Shown here piece after piece: positions 27,135 to 35,760 of a stretch of DNA of 64,000 nt. The notes under the pieces were generated by a model. The model saw only the letters and a list, made by a program, of their open reading frames with translations. It was not told where the DNA came from and did not search any database. Both the position numbers and the translations under genes were made by a program. Every line of letters begins with the position of its first letter. The stretch's first letter is position 1. The stretch spans positions 25,187-89,186 of the forward strand of contig CAMATZ010000022.1 of the NCBI GenBank assembly GCA_945861275.1, in the 5' to 3' direction. The stretch is from Bordetella parapertussis (lineage in GTDB: Bacteria > Pseudomonadota > Gammaproteobacteria > Burkholderiales > SG8-41).

Positions 27135-27280
27135 GATACCAGCGCCGGAAAGAAGAAATAAAGTGGAAACAGCAATTACAGGCTATATTGTGACACCGAA
27201 TCGGGCTGCGTGACTCGCTGCCCGCAGACTACACAATCTGTAAAGCGTGTATTGTTGTATTTTGTGTTGCGTATTGTTAT

Positions 27281-28201
27281 ATGTCGATCAATTGGTTTCC
27301 CGGCCACATGGCCGTCGCCGTCAAAAAGGCCAAAGAGGCCATGGCGGAACACGATCTGGTGATCGAGGTGCTCGACGCGCGCTGCCCGATGGCGAGTGCG
27401 AATCCGCTGGTCGAGACGTTGCGTGCGCAGCGCCAGCGGCCTTGTCTCAAGGTGCTGAACAAGCTGGATCTGGCTGATCCGGCGGCGACGCAAGCGTGGC
27501 TTAAGTTTTTCAATGCACAAAAGCATGTCGCGGCGATTGCGCTATCGTGCAAAAAGCCGGGCGAAGTCTTGAAAGTGCTGACTGCCGCCAAAAAACTCGC
27601 GCCGCATCGCAACGACAATTTCAAGCCGCTGCGCATGATGATCATGGGCGTGCCCAACGTGGGTAAATCAACGTTGATTAACGCCTTGCTCAAACGGCGC
27701 GCGGCCAAGGTGGGCGATGAACCGGCGGTGACCAAAGCGCTGGCGCGTTACGAACTGTCTTCGGAGATGATTCTCACCGACACACCCGGCCTGATGTGGC
27801 CGCGCATCGAACACGCGAGCGAGGGCCTGATGCTCGCAGCCAGCCACTTGATCGGCGTCAAGGCGTATCACGAATCCGAAGTCGCGGTGTTTTTAGGAGA
27901 AATCCTGCTGACACGCTATCCGCAGGCGCTGGCTGCGCGCTATGACTACCGTTCTTCGTTATCACCCGGGCCGGCGCAAAATGATGGCGTCAGCGTGGTC
28001 GAAGCTGTGGCCGTCAAGCGCGGCTACCGGCTCAAGGGCGCGGGGCTCGATTTCGAAAAGGCCGCTATCACCTTGCTGATGGATTACCGCAGTGGTGCAC
28101 TCGGGCGCGTGAGCCTGGAGACGCCGGCAACGTTTAGCGCGTACCACGCGTCAGCTGCCGAGCAAAAAGATAATCGCGTGGTGGATTTAATAATTAAATA
28201 A
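27281..28201 (+). CDS. ylqF: Ribosome biogenesis GTPase YlqF/RbgA
   Basis: A 306-residue circularly permuted GTPase. The G motifs appear in permuted order: G4 NKLD (about 62), G1 GVPNVGKST at 123-131, then G3 DTPG (about 167). The N terminus (INWFPGHM) is diagnostic. RbgA acts in late assembly of the 50S subunit. It is divergent from the DUF349 gene across a 146-bp spacer. Length and motif set are normal for the proteobacterial form. Confidence 0.95.
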   Translation: MSINWFPGHMAVAVKKAKEAMAEHDLVIEVLDARCPMASANPLVETLRAQRQRPCLKVLNKLDLADPAATQAWLKFFNAQKHVAAIALSCKKPGEVLKVLTAAKKLAPHRNDNFKPLRMMIMGVPNVGKSTLINALLKRRAAKVGDEPAVTKALARYELSSEMILTDTPGLMWPRIEHASEGLMLAASHLIGVKAYHESEVAVFLGEILLTRYPQALAARYDYRSSLSPGPAQNDGVSVVEAVAVKRGYRLKGAGLDFEKAAITLLMDYRSGALGRVSLETPATFSAYHASAAEQKDNRVVDLIIK

Positions 28202-28361
28202 AGTTTTGTAACTTATTGTTTTTATTATGTTATATGTATTTAATCGAGTCTGACCCCTTTTTATATTGCGCTGATTGCCACTGCTGGCGCCTGGGCCTAT
28301 AATTCACAGCACTTCGCAATCCGCATATGCAGTATAACTGATTGTTTAATAAGGATATTTC

Positions 28362-29900
28362 ATGACGGTTGCGGTGTTAGACGTTAAACGGCCAGATTTG
28401 GTCGTCGGGGTGATCGGCACCGGTGCGATGGGTCGCGGCATCGTTCAGGTTACGGCTGCGGGCGGCATGAATGTGCTGATGACGGACGCGCGCCCTGGTG
28501 CTGCGGCCGAGGCCAGGGATTTCATCGCGAAAATGCTGGAGCGTGCTGCTGAAAAAGGCAGCATGAGCAAAGATGAAGCGGCCGCCGCTACGGCGCGCAT
28601 CAAGATTGTGGACTCTCACCATGACATGAAGTCTTGCCACGTAGTGATCGAGGCCATCGTCGAAAATCTTGAAGCCAAGCGCGCATTGTTTGGTGAGCTT
28701 GAAACGATCGTTTCTCCCGCGTGCATCATGGTGTCGAATACCTCATCCATGTCGGTGACGAGTATCGGCGCCAAGCTAAAAACACCGCAGCGCTTCGCCG
28801 GTTTCCATTTCTTCAATCCGGTGCCGCTGATGAAGCTGGTGGAAGTGATCTCAGGATTGCTCACCGAGGAATGGGTGTGCGACGCGTTGATGGCGTTGGG
28901 CCGCCGCATGACGCGCGAGCCAGTGCGCCTGACCGATGCACCCGGCTTTCTGGTCAATCAGGTGGGCCGCGGGTTTAGCCTAGAAGCGTCGCACCTGGTC
29001 TACGAAGGTGTGGCGACTTTTGCTGATGTGGATCGCGTAATGCGCGATGTTGGCGGCTTTCGTATGGGTCCGTTCGAGTTGATGGAACTGACCGGCCTGG
29101 ATGTCACGCAACCGGCTTCGGCCTTGATTTATAACCAGTTTTTTCAGGAACCGCGGTATCGACCGAGCTTGATTATGCAAGAGCGTTTCGAGGCCGGTGT
29201 GCTTGGACGTAAATCAAAAAGAGGCTTTTACAACTACGACGCCGATATGAAAGCCATCGTCGCGCCAGAGGCTCCCGCGCCTGCCGCGCGACCGGAATCG
29301 GTGTGGGTCAGTTCGGTTGAAGCCGCCGGTTCGGCCAAATTGAAGGAATTGCTGGGCAAGCTGGGCGCAGCGGTAGAGTCGGGCGCTACGCCTTCTGCCA
29401 AAGCTTTGATTCTGGTGACGCCCATCGGCGAAGACGCGACCACGGCTGCAACCTCGCAAAACCTCGATCCCAGGCGCACTATCGCCGTGGACACCCTGTT
29501 CCCCATGGTGAAGCGCCGCACCATGATGCCCACGCCGGTTACCGACCCGGCCTATCGCGATGCAGCACATGGCCTGCTCGCCTCCGACGGTGTGCCGGTC
29601 ACGGTGTGCCGCGACAGCCCCGGCTTTATCGCGCAGCGCATCGTGGCGATGGTCGTCAATATCGGGTGTTCCATCGCGCAAAGCCGCACTTCGGTGCCGG
29701 CAGATATCGACAAAGCGGTGACACTGGGTCTGAATTACCCGAATGGCCCGTTCAAGTTCGGCGATGTGCTGGGCGTGCAAAATATTTACCGCATACTAGA
29801 CAACATGAACAAGATCTACGCCGATCCGCGCTATCGTCCGAATATCTGGTTGACGCGCCGCGCCAAACTCGGTGTTTCTCTGCTCACACCTGAACCTTAA
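28362..29900 (+). CDS. 3-hydroxyacyl-CoA dehydrogenase, PaaH-like
   Basis: A 512-residue NAD-dependent enzyme oxidising (S)-3-hydroxyacyl-CoA to 3-oxoacyl-CoA. The Rossmann motif GVIGTGAMGRGIVQV opens the protein, the catalytic histidine is in FAGFHFFNPVPLMKLVEV, and two C-terminal 3HCDH domains follow (PVRLTDAPGFLVNQVGRGF and VTVCRDSPGFIAQRIVAM), as in the long PaaH/PaaC type. It is followed after 52 bp by a thiolase, so together they give the last two steps of a beta-oxidation-like pathway. With the glutaryl-CoA dehydrogenase downstream, dicarboxylic or aromatic acyl-CoA degradation is likely. The specific pathway is inferred. Confidence 0.92.
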   Translation: MTVAVLDVKRPDLVVGVIGTGAMGRGIVQVTAAGGMNVLMTDARPGAAAEARDFIAKMLERAAEKGSMSKDEAAAATARIKIVDSHHDMKSCHVVIEAIVENLEAKRALFGELETIVSPACIMVSNTSSMSVTSIGAKLKTPQRFAGFHFFNPVPLMKLVEVISGLLTEEWVCDALMALGRRMTREPVRLTDAPGFLVNQVGRGFSLEASHLVYEGVATFADVDRVMRDVGGFRMGPFELMELTGLDVTQPASALIYNQFFQEPRYRPSLIMQERFEAGVLGRKSKRGFYNYDADMKAIVAPEAPAPAARPESVWVSSVEAAGSAKLKELLGKLGAAVESGATPSAKALILVTPIGEDATTAATSQNLDPRRTIAVDTLFPMVKRRTMMPTPVTDPAYRDAAHGLLASDGVPVTVCRDSPGFIAQRIVAMVVNIGCSIAQSRTSVPADIDKAVTLGLNYPNGPFKFGDVLGVQNIYRILDNMNKIYADPRYRPNIWLTRRAKLGVSLLTPEP

Positions 29901-29952
29901 TCTATTTTATCAGTAATACATTTTAAACGGTTGTTATTAAAAGGAAATTAAA

Positions 29953-31158
29953 ATGTTAGACGCATACATATACGAAGGTAAGCGCACCCCATTTGGACGT
30001 CACGCCGGTGCGCTGGCGAAGGTTCGTCCCGACGACATGCTGGGTGGGGTAATCAAAGCGGTGGTCTCTAAATCGGCATTTAAGCCCGAGCAAATTGAAG
30101 ACGTGATCGTCGGTTGCGCCAATCAGGGTGGTGAAGACAGCCGCTGTGTGGCGCGTCATGCGCTGCTGATGGCTGATCTGCCGATTGAAACGCCTGGCAC
30201 GGTAATTCAGCGCAATTGCGCCAGCGGTTTGGGTGCGCTGGTGCACGCCGCGCATTCGATCACGGCGGGTGAGGGCGATGTGTTCGTGGTAGGTGGCGTG
30301 GAAAGCATGAGCCGTTCGCCTATCGTGATGAGCCGCTCGGAAATGGCGTTTGACCGAGGGATTAAGTTCTTCGACAGCACCATCGGCCCGCGTTTCTCCA
30401 ACCCCGCGCTGGTAAAGCGTTTTGGCGATCCGCAAATGCCGCAGACCTCGGATAACCTCGCGAAAGAATACGGAATTACGCGCGAACAAGCCGACGTGTT
30501 TGCCGCAGCGTCGCAGGCAAAATACGCGCTGGCCAAAGGCGAAGGCTTCTTTAGCGGCGAAATCGCGCCGGTGGAAATGCCACCCACGCGCAAAGGCCCG
30601 GTGCCTGCGGTGGCCGAAGACGAGCATCCGCGTCCTGATTCCGACATCGCCACGCTGGCCAAGATGAAGGCCTTGTATGAAGGCGGTGTCACCACTGCGG
30701 GCAACGCCTCCGGTGTGAACGACGGCGCAGTGTGCCTGATGGTCGGTTCCAGAGCCGCAGGTGAAAAAGCCGGCGTAAAACCGATGGTGCGGGTGATTTC
30801 CAGCGCATCTGCCGGCGCACCGCCGCACATTATGGGTATCGGGCCGGTGGCCGCGTCGCTAAAAGCGCTGGCGCGTCTGGGACTCACCGTCAAAGACATG
30901 GACGTTATCGAAATCAACGAAGCGTTCGCCGCGCAGGTGCTGTCGTGTCTGAAAGGTCTGGGCGTGGCGTTTGATGACAAGCGTGTGAACCCGAACGGCG
31001 GCGCGATTGCGCTTGGCCATCCGCTGGGCGCCTCCGGCGCGCGTTTAGCGCTGACGGCCGCGCGGCAGTTGCAGCGCACCGGCGGGCGCTATGCGCTGGT
31101 AAGCCTGTGCATCGGCGGCGGGCAGGGCACCGCTGTTATTTTGGAGCGCGTTTCTTAA
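29953..31158 (+). CDS. Acetyl-CoA acyltransferase (thiolase)
   Basis: A 401-residue degradative thiolase splitting 3-oxoacyl-CoA with CoA. The acyl-accepting cysteine is in QRNCASGLGALVHA (about residue 88). The conserved NEAFAAQVL, GGAIALGHPLGASGAR and CIGGGQGTAVILE blocks bear the asparagine, histidine and second cysteine of the active site. Full length. It has AAGGAAAT upstream and a strong hairpin terminator after its stop, so the 3-hydroxyacyl-CoA dehydrogenase-thiolase pair is a two-gene operon. Confidence 0.94.
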   Translation: MLDAYIYEGKRTPFGRHAGALAKVRPDDMLGGVIKAVVSKSAFKPEQIEDVIVGCANQGGEDSRCVARHALLMADLPIETPGTVIQRNCASGLGALVHAAHSITAGEGDVFVVGGVESMSRSPIVMSRSEMAFDRGIKFFDSTIGPRFSNPALVKRFGDPQMPQTSDNLAKEYGITREQADVFAAASQAKYALAKGEGFFSGEIAPVEMPPTRKGPVPAVAEDEHPRPDSDIATLAKMKALYEGGVTTAGNASGVNDGAVCLMVGSRAAGEKAGVKPMVRVISSASAGAPPHIMGIGPVAASLKALARLGLTVKDMDVIEINEAFAAQVLSCLKGLGVAFDDKRVNPNGGAIALGHPLGASGARLALTAARQLQRTGGRYALVSLCIGGGQGTAVILERVS

Positions 31159-31182
31159 GCGTTTGATATTATTGGTAAAAAC

Positions 31183-31219
31183 AAAGGCCGGAGCAGCAAT
31201 GCCACCGGCCTTTTTGTTT
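31183..31219 (+). terminator. Intrinsic terminator after the thiolase gene
   Basis: AAAGGCCGG (31183-31191) pairs with CCGGCCTTT, followed by a T-rich tract (31211-31219). The 13-base loop is longer than usual but the stem is GC-rich. Confidence 0.75.
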
Positions 31220-31239
31220 GCCGCTTATAGAGAAATACC

Positions 31240-32436
31240 ATGACCGATTTCACCAAAGTTACCCTCATTGGCGGGCAGTTCAAATGGGATGACCCGTTCC
31301 TGATTGAAGACCTGCTCACGGACGAGGAGCGCCTGATTCGTGACACCGCGCGCGCATATGCCCAGGAAAAGCTGCAACCGCGCATTCGCGACTGGAATCG
31401 CAACGAATCGTTCGACCCGATAGTTATGCGCGAAATGGGTGAACTCGGCTTTCTCGGCGCGCCGCTTGAAGGTTACGGTTGCGCCGGCATAGGTTACGTG
31501 GCTTACGGGCTGGTGATGCGTGAACTGGAGCGTGTGGACACCGCGTTTCGTTCGGCGTGCAGCGTGCAAACCGGGCTGGCGATGACGCCAATTTACGCCT
31601 ATGGCAGCGAGGAACACCGCCAAAAGTATCTGCCGAAAATGGCCACGGGTGAGCTGCTGGGCTGCTTCGGCTTGACCGAACCCGATCACGGCTCCGACGC
31701 CGGTGGCATGAAATCGCGAGCGAAAAAAATGCCCGGCGGTTGGCAACTGACTGGCACCAAGCTGTGGATCACCCATGCGCCTATCGCCCATATCATGGTG
31801 GTGTGGGCGAAAGACGAGGAGGGGACGGTACGTGGTTTTATCCTCGAGCGAGGCATGAAAGGACTGGCCACGCGCAAGATCGAGGGCAAGTTCTCCGTGC
31901 GCGCCTCGCAAACCGGCGAAATCACGATGGATCAGGTGTTTGTGCCCGATGAGAACCTGTTGCCAGGGGTGAGTGGTTTAAAAGGCCCGTTCGGTTGCCT
32001 GAATAACGCACGTTTTTCGATTTGCTGGGGTGCGCTCGGCGCCGCCGAAGCCTGCTGGCACACCGCTCGGCAATACACGCTGGATCGCAAGCAGTTCGGC
32101 AAGCCGCTGGCGGCGAATCAACTGATCCAGAAAAAACTCGCGGACATGCAAACCGAAATCACTATTGGCCTGCTCGCCTGCCTGCACCTGTCACGCCTGC
32201 GCGAGCAGGGCAGGGCTACCCCGGAAATGGTGTCTCTGGTCAAGCGCAATTGCACCGGTAAGGCGCTGGATATCGCCCGCATGGCGCGGGATATGCTGGG
32301 CGGCAATGGCATTTCGGATGAATTTAATGTGATCCGCCATATGATGAACATGGAAACCATCAATACCCTCGAAGGCACGCACGATATACATGCGCTGGTG
32401 CTGGGGCGCGCGCAGACCGGGATTTCGGCGTTTTAG
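31240..32436 (+). CDS. gcdH: Glutaryl-CoA dehydrogenase (acyl-CoA dehydrogenase family)
   Basis: A 398-residue FAD enzyme that oxidises and decarboxylates glutaryl-CoA to crotonyl-CoA. The catalytic glutamate is E378 in [21 protein letters not shown], a block characteristic of glutaryl-CoA dehydrogenases. The arginine-bearing [13 protein letters not shown] that binds the substrate carboxylate is also present, as are [13 protein letters not shown] and [12 protein letters not shown]. Electrons pass to ETF. It is separated from the thiolase by a terminator. The trio could degrade glutaryl-CoA from lysine, tryptophan or benzoate, but no upstream pathway genes are here. Confidence 0.94.
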   Translation: MTDFTKVTLIGGQFKWDDPFLIEDLLTDEERLIRDTARAYAQEKLQPRIRDWNRNESFDPIVMREMGELGFLGAPLEGYGCAGIGYVAYGLVMRELERVDTAFRSACSVQTGLAMTPIYAYGSEEHRQKYLPKMATGELLGCFGLTEPDHGSDAGGMKSRAKKMPGGWQLTGTKLWITHAPIAHIMVVWAKDEEGTVRGFILERGMKGLATRKIEGKFSVRASQTGEITMDQVFVPDENLLPGVSGLKGPFGCLNNARFSICWGALGAAEACWHTARQYTLDRKQFGKPLAANQLIQKKLADMQTEITIGLLACLHLSRLREQGRATPEMVSLVKRNCTGKALDIARMARDMLGGNGISDEFNVIRHMMNMETINTLEGTHDIHALVLGRAQTGISAF

Positions 32437-32741
32437 GAACCCCTGCAGGCTGCGCCAAAAAGTCGCCGTCCCTGCGCCCTCCAGCACAGGGGAGTAGCAG
32501 CGGCGCCGCGTAAACCCCGGGAAAGTGGGTGGCTGGGGAGGAGGGAGGGTAGGCTGCGATGGCGCCTATTTGCGTAACCTGCGGGGCATAGAGCACAGCT
32601 ACTCTGTTGCGCCTACGCCAAAGCACAAAACGAATCCCCGCACCTAAGTGTCTATATGCTATTGACTTTATCTATACTTGATGTGTAATCTGATTACACA
32701 GTAAAAATAATAAGTACAAATTAGAGTCAGGATAGACAGGG
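32437..32741 (+). other. 305-bp intergenic region upstream of the MerR-cyclase gene
   Basis: No credible gene is seen. The first 200 bp are GC-rich without clear features. The last 100 bp turn AT-rich and hold the promoter and palindrome described separately. Confidence 0.6.
32663..32700 (+). promoter_or_regulatory. Promoter with perfect palindrome upstream of the cyclase gene
   Basis: TTGACT (32663-32668) and TAATCT (32686-32691) are 17 bp apart, a good sigma70 match. A perfect inverted repeat TGTGTAAT-CTG-ATTACACA (32682-32700) overlaps the -10. The downstream product begins with a MerR-type DNA-binding domain, so autoregulation at this site is a natural inference. MerR operators more often lie between -35 and -10, so this site would repress if bound. 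Confidence 0.6.
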
Positions 32742-34265
32742 ATGGAAGATAAATGGTTAACCAGCAAAGATATTCTCGAGAGATCTGGAATATCGCGCGC
32801 CACGCTGAATAATTACATAGCCCGCGGATTTTTACCCAAGCCCATAGTTTCCCGGCCGGAAATCAGTGGCAGCGGCCCGCGGCAGATAGGCCATTTCGCC
32901 CCTGAGGTTCTGCATCGTATTGAACAGATCCAGCAATGGAAGAAAGGCGGTATCGGCATGGATGACATCGGATTACGTCTGGCGGCGAATAACCCCAACC
33001 CCATCAGCACGTTGCGCGAAGCTCCATTGCCGCGTCCTGCTGTATTGGACAGTAACACATCAAATTTAGACAGTTCAAACAGGCTGACGCTTACGATCGA
33101 CGAGCTGCCGCATATCGCCTACATGGTGAACTATAAATTCGAGGTGCTGTGGTTCAACGACAAGGCGCTAGACGGCATACCTGGACTGTTTAACCAGTTG
33201 CCGCCGGGCACCGACGACCGTAGTATTTTCAAGCTTCTGCTGGACCAGGCGACGGAGCTTAGCCCGAACTATGCTGCCATGCTGCGCATGAATCTGGCGC
33301 TGGCGAAGGAACGCATGAAGCTGGAGGGCATCGTCCAGCCGCTGCTCGGTATGCCTACGCCCCGCATCCGGGCGCTGGAGCAGCTTTACGAAGAGGCGGA
33401 GCCTGCGCGCGCCAATGTGGTCAATGAGCTGCCGCTGTGTCTCTTTAATGACCTCGACAAGCCCACAGAACACACCGCATTCGCCACCTACTTCCGCGAA
33501 GGCATATTGATCATTATCGCGCCCCGCGAAAGCAATGCCGACGAGTTGCTGCGCCTGTTAGGCCGGCGCGACATGGTGATTCGCACCCTGCTCAGTAAAC
33601 GCCTGCCGGTGCTTACCGATCTGGCGGTGTTGGTGGCTGATTTGCAGGAATCCGTCAAAATCTGCTCGGAACTGCCGCCTGACGAGTATTTCGAATTGAT
33701 CAACAAGATTTGGGCTACTGCCGGCGAGATATTCCGCAAGTATTACGGCACCCACGGCAAGCATGTTGGCGACGGCATGGTGTACTATTTTTTCCCGCAG
33801 CCGGACTCGAATTACGTGCTCAACGCCGTGGTCTGCGCGCAGGAGATCAAGTCCGCGATGGCGCGGCTATCCAAGCAGTGGCAGTTGCGTAAAAACTGGG
33901 TCAACGAGCTCTACCTCAACACCGGACTTAACGAGGGGCAGGAGTGGCTGGGCACCTTTCAGACGGCCACCAGCGTCGAATTCGTGGTGCTGGGCGACAC
34001 CATCAACCACACCGCGCGCCTGTCGGATATGGCGCAGTTCGGGCAGGTGTGGGCGACCAAGAATTTGCTCAGTAAACTGACGCCCGAGCAACGCGAAAAA
34101 ATAGATTTTGGCATCGAGCGCGTGGGTGCCAGCGGCCAGCGCATGCTGGTGCAATCGAGCTACTCGCGCGTCAGCAACCTGGTGGATGTGGGGTCCAGCC
34201 GTTACGGTAAACTGCAGGACATCGCCGGGCTGGCGGTCACTGAAATACGCAATGTAAGAAGCTGA
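32742..34265 (+). CDS. MerR-type HTH/PAS-like/class III nucleotide cyclase fusion
   Basis: A 507-residue protein with three parts. Residues about 1-80 are a MerR-like winged helix (WLTSKDILERSGISRATLNNYIARG and EVLHRIEQIQQWKKGG). About 110-280 is a PAS-like sensor (ELPHIAYMVNYKFEVLWFN). About 295-480 is a class III cyclase catalytic domain. Metal-binding aspartates are in LAVLVADLQES and KHVGDGMVYYFF, a lysine precedes the second, and the GDTINHTARL block keeps the asparagine/arginine pair used in catalysis. The active site therefore looks intact; ATP versus GTP preference is not settled. No membrane segments. It could sense a ligand and link DNA binding to cyclic nucleotide production. The fusion is unusual in my reading. 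Confidence 0.87.
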   Translation: MEDKWLTSKDILERSGISRATLNNYIARGFLPKPIVSRPEISGSGPRQIGHFAPEVLHRIEQIQQWKKGGIGMDDIGLRLAANNPNPISTLREAPLPRPAVLDSNTSNLDSSNRLTLTIDELPHIAYMVNYKFEVLWFNDKALDGIPGLFNQLPPGTDDRSIFKLLLDQATELSPNYAAMLRMNLALAKERMKLEGIVQPLLGMPTPRIRALEQLYEEAEPARANVVNELPLCLFNDLDKPTEHTAFATYFREGILIIIAPRESNADELLRLLGRRDMVIRTLLSKRLPVLTDLAVLVADLQESVKICSELPPDEYFELINKIWATAGEIFRKYYGTHGKHVGDGMVYYFFPQPDSNYVLNAVVCAQEIKSAMARLSKQWQLRKNWVNELYLNTGLNEGQEWLGTFQTATSVEFVVLGDTINHTARLSDMAQFGQVWATKNLLSKLTPEQREKIDFGIERVGASGQRMLVQSSYSRVSNLVDVGSSRYGKLQDIAGLAVTEIRNVRS

Positions 34266-34297
34266 ACCGATTTCTCCTGCGTTGGCGCACTCAGCCC

Positions 34298-34329
34298 CCG
34301 GCCTTGAACCTTCAAGGCCGGTTTTTTTT
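34298..34329 (+). terminator. Strong intrinsic terminator after the cyclase gene
   Basis: CCGGCCTTGAA (34298-34308) and TTCAAGGCCGG (34311-34321) form a perfect 11-bp stem with a 2-base loop as written, followed by eight T residues. The next gene starts 15 bp downstream. Confidence 0.92.
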
Positions 34330-34343
34330 GGGAGGGTTAAAGC

Positions 34344-34784
34344 GTGGCGGATAAGCCATCGGCGCTGCCGGGCGTAATTGTGGTCACTAACTCGCGCCTG
34401 CTCACACTTTGGGCGTGCGCGGCGGTCGGTGCTACTGCTGTAGCCTCTGTCTACTACCTGCCCCTGGTAATCGCCGCTCTGCTGTGTGTGCTGGCCTTGA
34501 TATCTGGTGCTGCGGCATTGCGCATGCATGCCCAGAGGTCGCACGCTAACGCGGTGGTGGCATTGCGCTGCGACGCCGGGAGCTTGAGTTGTCAGCTTAA
34601 GTCAGGGCGTTGGATCGTTGGCAGCGTACTGCCCGGCGGGCTGATCTCCAGCTCGCTGACAGTGGTGCGCGTGTGTGACGAAACGGATAGAACGGTGCGC
34701 TCGGTGGTGTTGCTGCCCGATGCCATTGCAGCGGCTGACTACAGGCGGCTGCGGGTGTTTCTGCGCTGGTCGCGAGTTGGGTGA
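34344..34784 (+). CDS. YgfX (CptA)-like small membrane protein
   Basis: A 146-residue protein from a GTG at 34344, with a GGGAGGG ribosome site. Two adjacent membrane helices (about residues 18-60) are followed by a soluble domain with WIVGSVLPGGLISSSLTVVRV and a C-terminal VLLPDAIAAADYRRLRVFLRW, which matches the YgfX/CptA family. In E. coli that protein is paired with SdhE (CptB) and has been proposed as a toxin. No sdhE gene is adjacent here, so it may be an orphan or work with a distant partner. Moderate certainty on the family. Confidence 0.7.
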   Translation: MADKPSALPGVIVVTNSRLLTLWACAAVGATAVASVYYLPLVIAALLCVLALISGAAALRMHAQRSHANAVVALRCDAGSLSCQLKSGRWIVGSVLPGGLISSSLTVVRVCDETDRTVRSVVLLPDAIAAADYRRLRVFLRWSRVG

Positions 34785-34862
34785 TGTTTGGGCAATACCT
34801 AATTTTACATAATATACATTATACGTATTAGTGCGCCGATTTCGTGTGCTGGTGCGCCGCCA

Positions 34863-35759
34863 TCACTTCGGCTTGATCTTGCCCACAGCGAGTCCGGCTT
34901 TCTCGATCATGGCGTATGACTTGTGCGTAGCCGCGACAAAGCCGGTGTAACGCGGAGGCAATATTGCTAGCGCCTGTTGCGGCGTAATTGCGGTGAGAAT
35001 TTTCTGCACGCGATCGATGAACGTTTGCGATGTGCCTTTGGGCACCGCGATAGCGTCATTCGGCAATGGATCGGAGGTCCAGAAAATTCTGGTGCTATCC
35101 GCCTTGATGCGTCCGCTCGAGATCATCGCGTTGCGATTGCGGTCATAGTCCGTCGCGAGATCGGTTTGTCCGGCCTGAACCGCGATTTCATTCGCAGGAT
35201 GGCTGGAGCCTTCGGCGTATTTCCAGAACGTTTTCGGATCGATACTCCACACCGTCTTGGCGTACCAAGTCGGGATCAGCCAACCCGAGGTCGAGCCCAC
35301 ATCCGCGAAGGAGATCGACATGCCTTTGCTATCCTGCGGAAATTTCGAGATTTTTAAGTCCGGCCTGCCAATTACGATGGCGTAATAGACCGGCTTGTCG
35401 TCGTACTTGACGGTAGCAATAGCCTGACAACCGGTCGCATTGTTGGCAATCACATAGCCCCACGGCCCCATCCATGCGAGGTCGAGATTGCCCGACGCCA
35501 TGGCAACGGCCAGCCCTGCCCAATCAGTGGTGACCGACAGTTCGAAATCAACCCCCACTTCCTTGGCCAGATGGGCGAAGACCGGCCCGAAAGCCTGCTT
35601 GGTGTCGCCGGCCGTGGGCAGCAGCGGCCCCACACCAAAGCGTAATGTTTTACGTGACTGAGCGATGGCGGGAGCGATAACGGAACCGAGCGCCGCCGCC
35701 GAGGCTATCCCCGCTGCACCGGCGATGAATTTTCTGCGTGCAATCATATTTCGTAACAA
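34863..35759 (-). CDS. PhnD-like phosphate/phosphonate-type ABC substrate-binding protein
   Basis: A 298-residue periplasmic protein with a twin-arginine-like leader (ARRKFIAGAAGIASAAALG, residues 7-25) and AIAQ cleavage region. The mature part begins TLRFGVGPLLPTAGDTKQAF and has SFADVGSTSGWLIP and AVQAGQTDLATDYDRN, typical of the PhnD branch, which binds phosphonates, phosphite and some unrelated oxyanions. It starts one base after tupA ends and is the last gene of the formate dehydrogenase/Tup array. No dedicated permease or ATPase is present, so it may share the Tup transporter or serve another system. Ligand unknown. Confidence 0.87.
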   Translation of the reverse strand: MLRNMIARRKFIAGAAGIASAAALGSVIAPAIAQSRKTLRFGVGPLLPTAGDTKQAFGPVFAHLAKEVGVDFELSVTTDWAGLAVAMASGNLDLAWMGPWGYVIANNATGCQAIATVKYDDKPVYYAIVIGRPDLKISKFPQDSKGMSISFADVGSTSGWLIPTWYAKTVWSIDPKTFWKYAEGSSHPANEIAVQAGQTDLATDYDRNRNAMISSGRIKADSTRIFWTSDPLPNDAIAVPKGTSQTFIDRVQKILTAITPQQALAILPPRYTGFVAATHKSYAMIEKAGLAVGKIKPK

Positions 35760-35760
35760 G

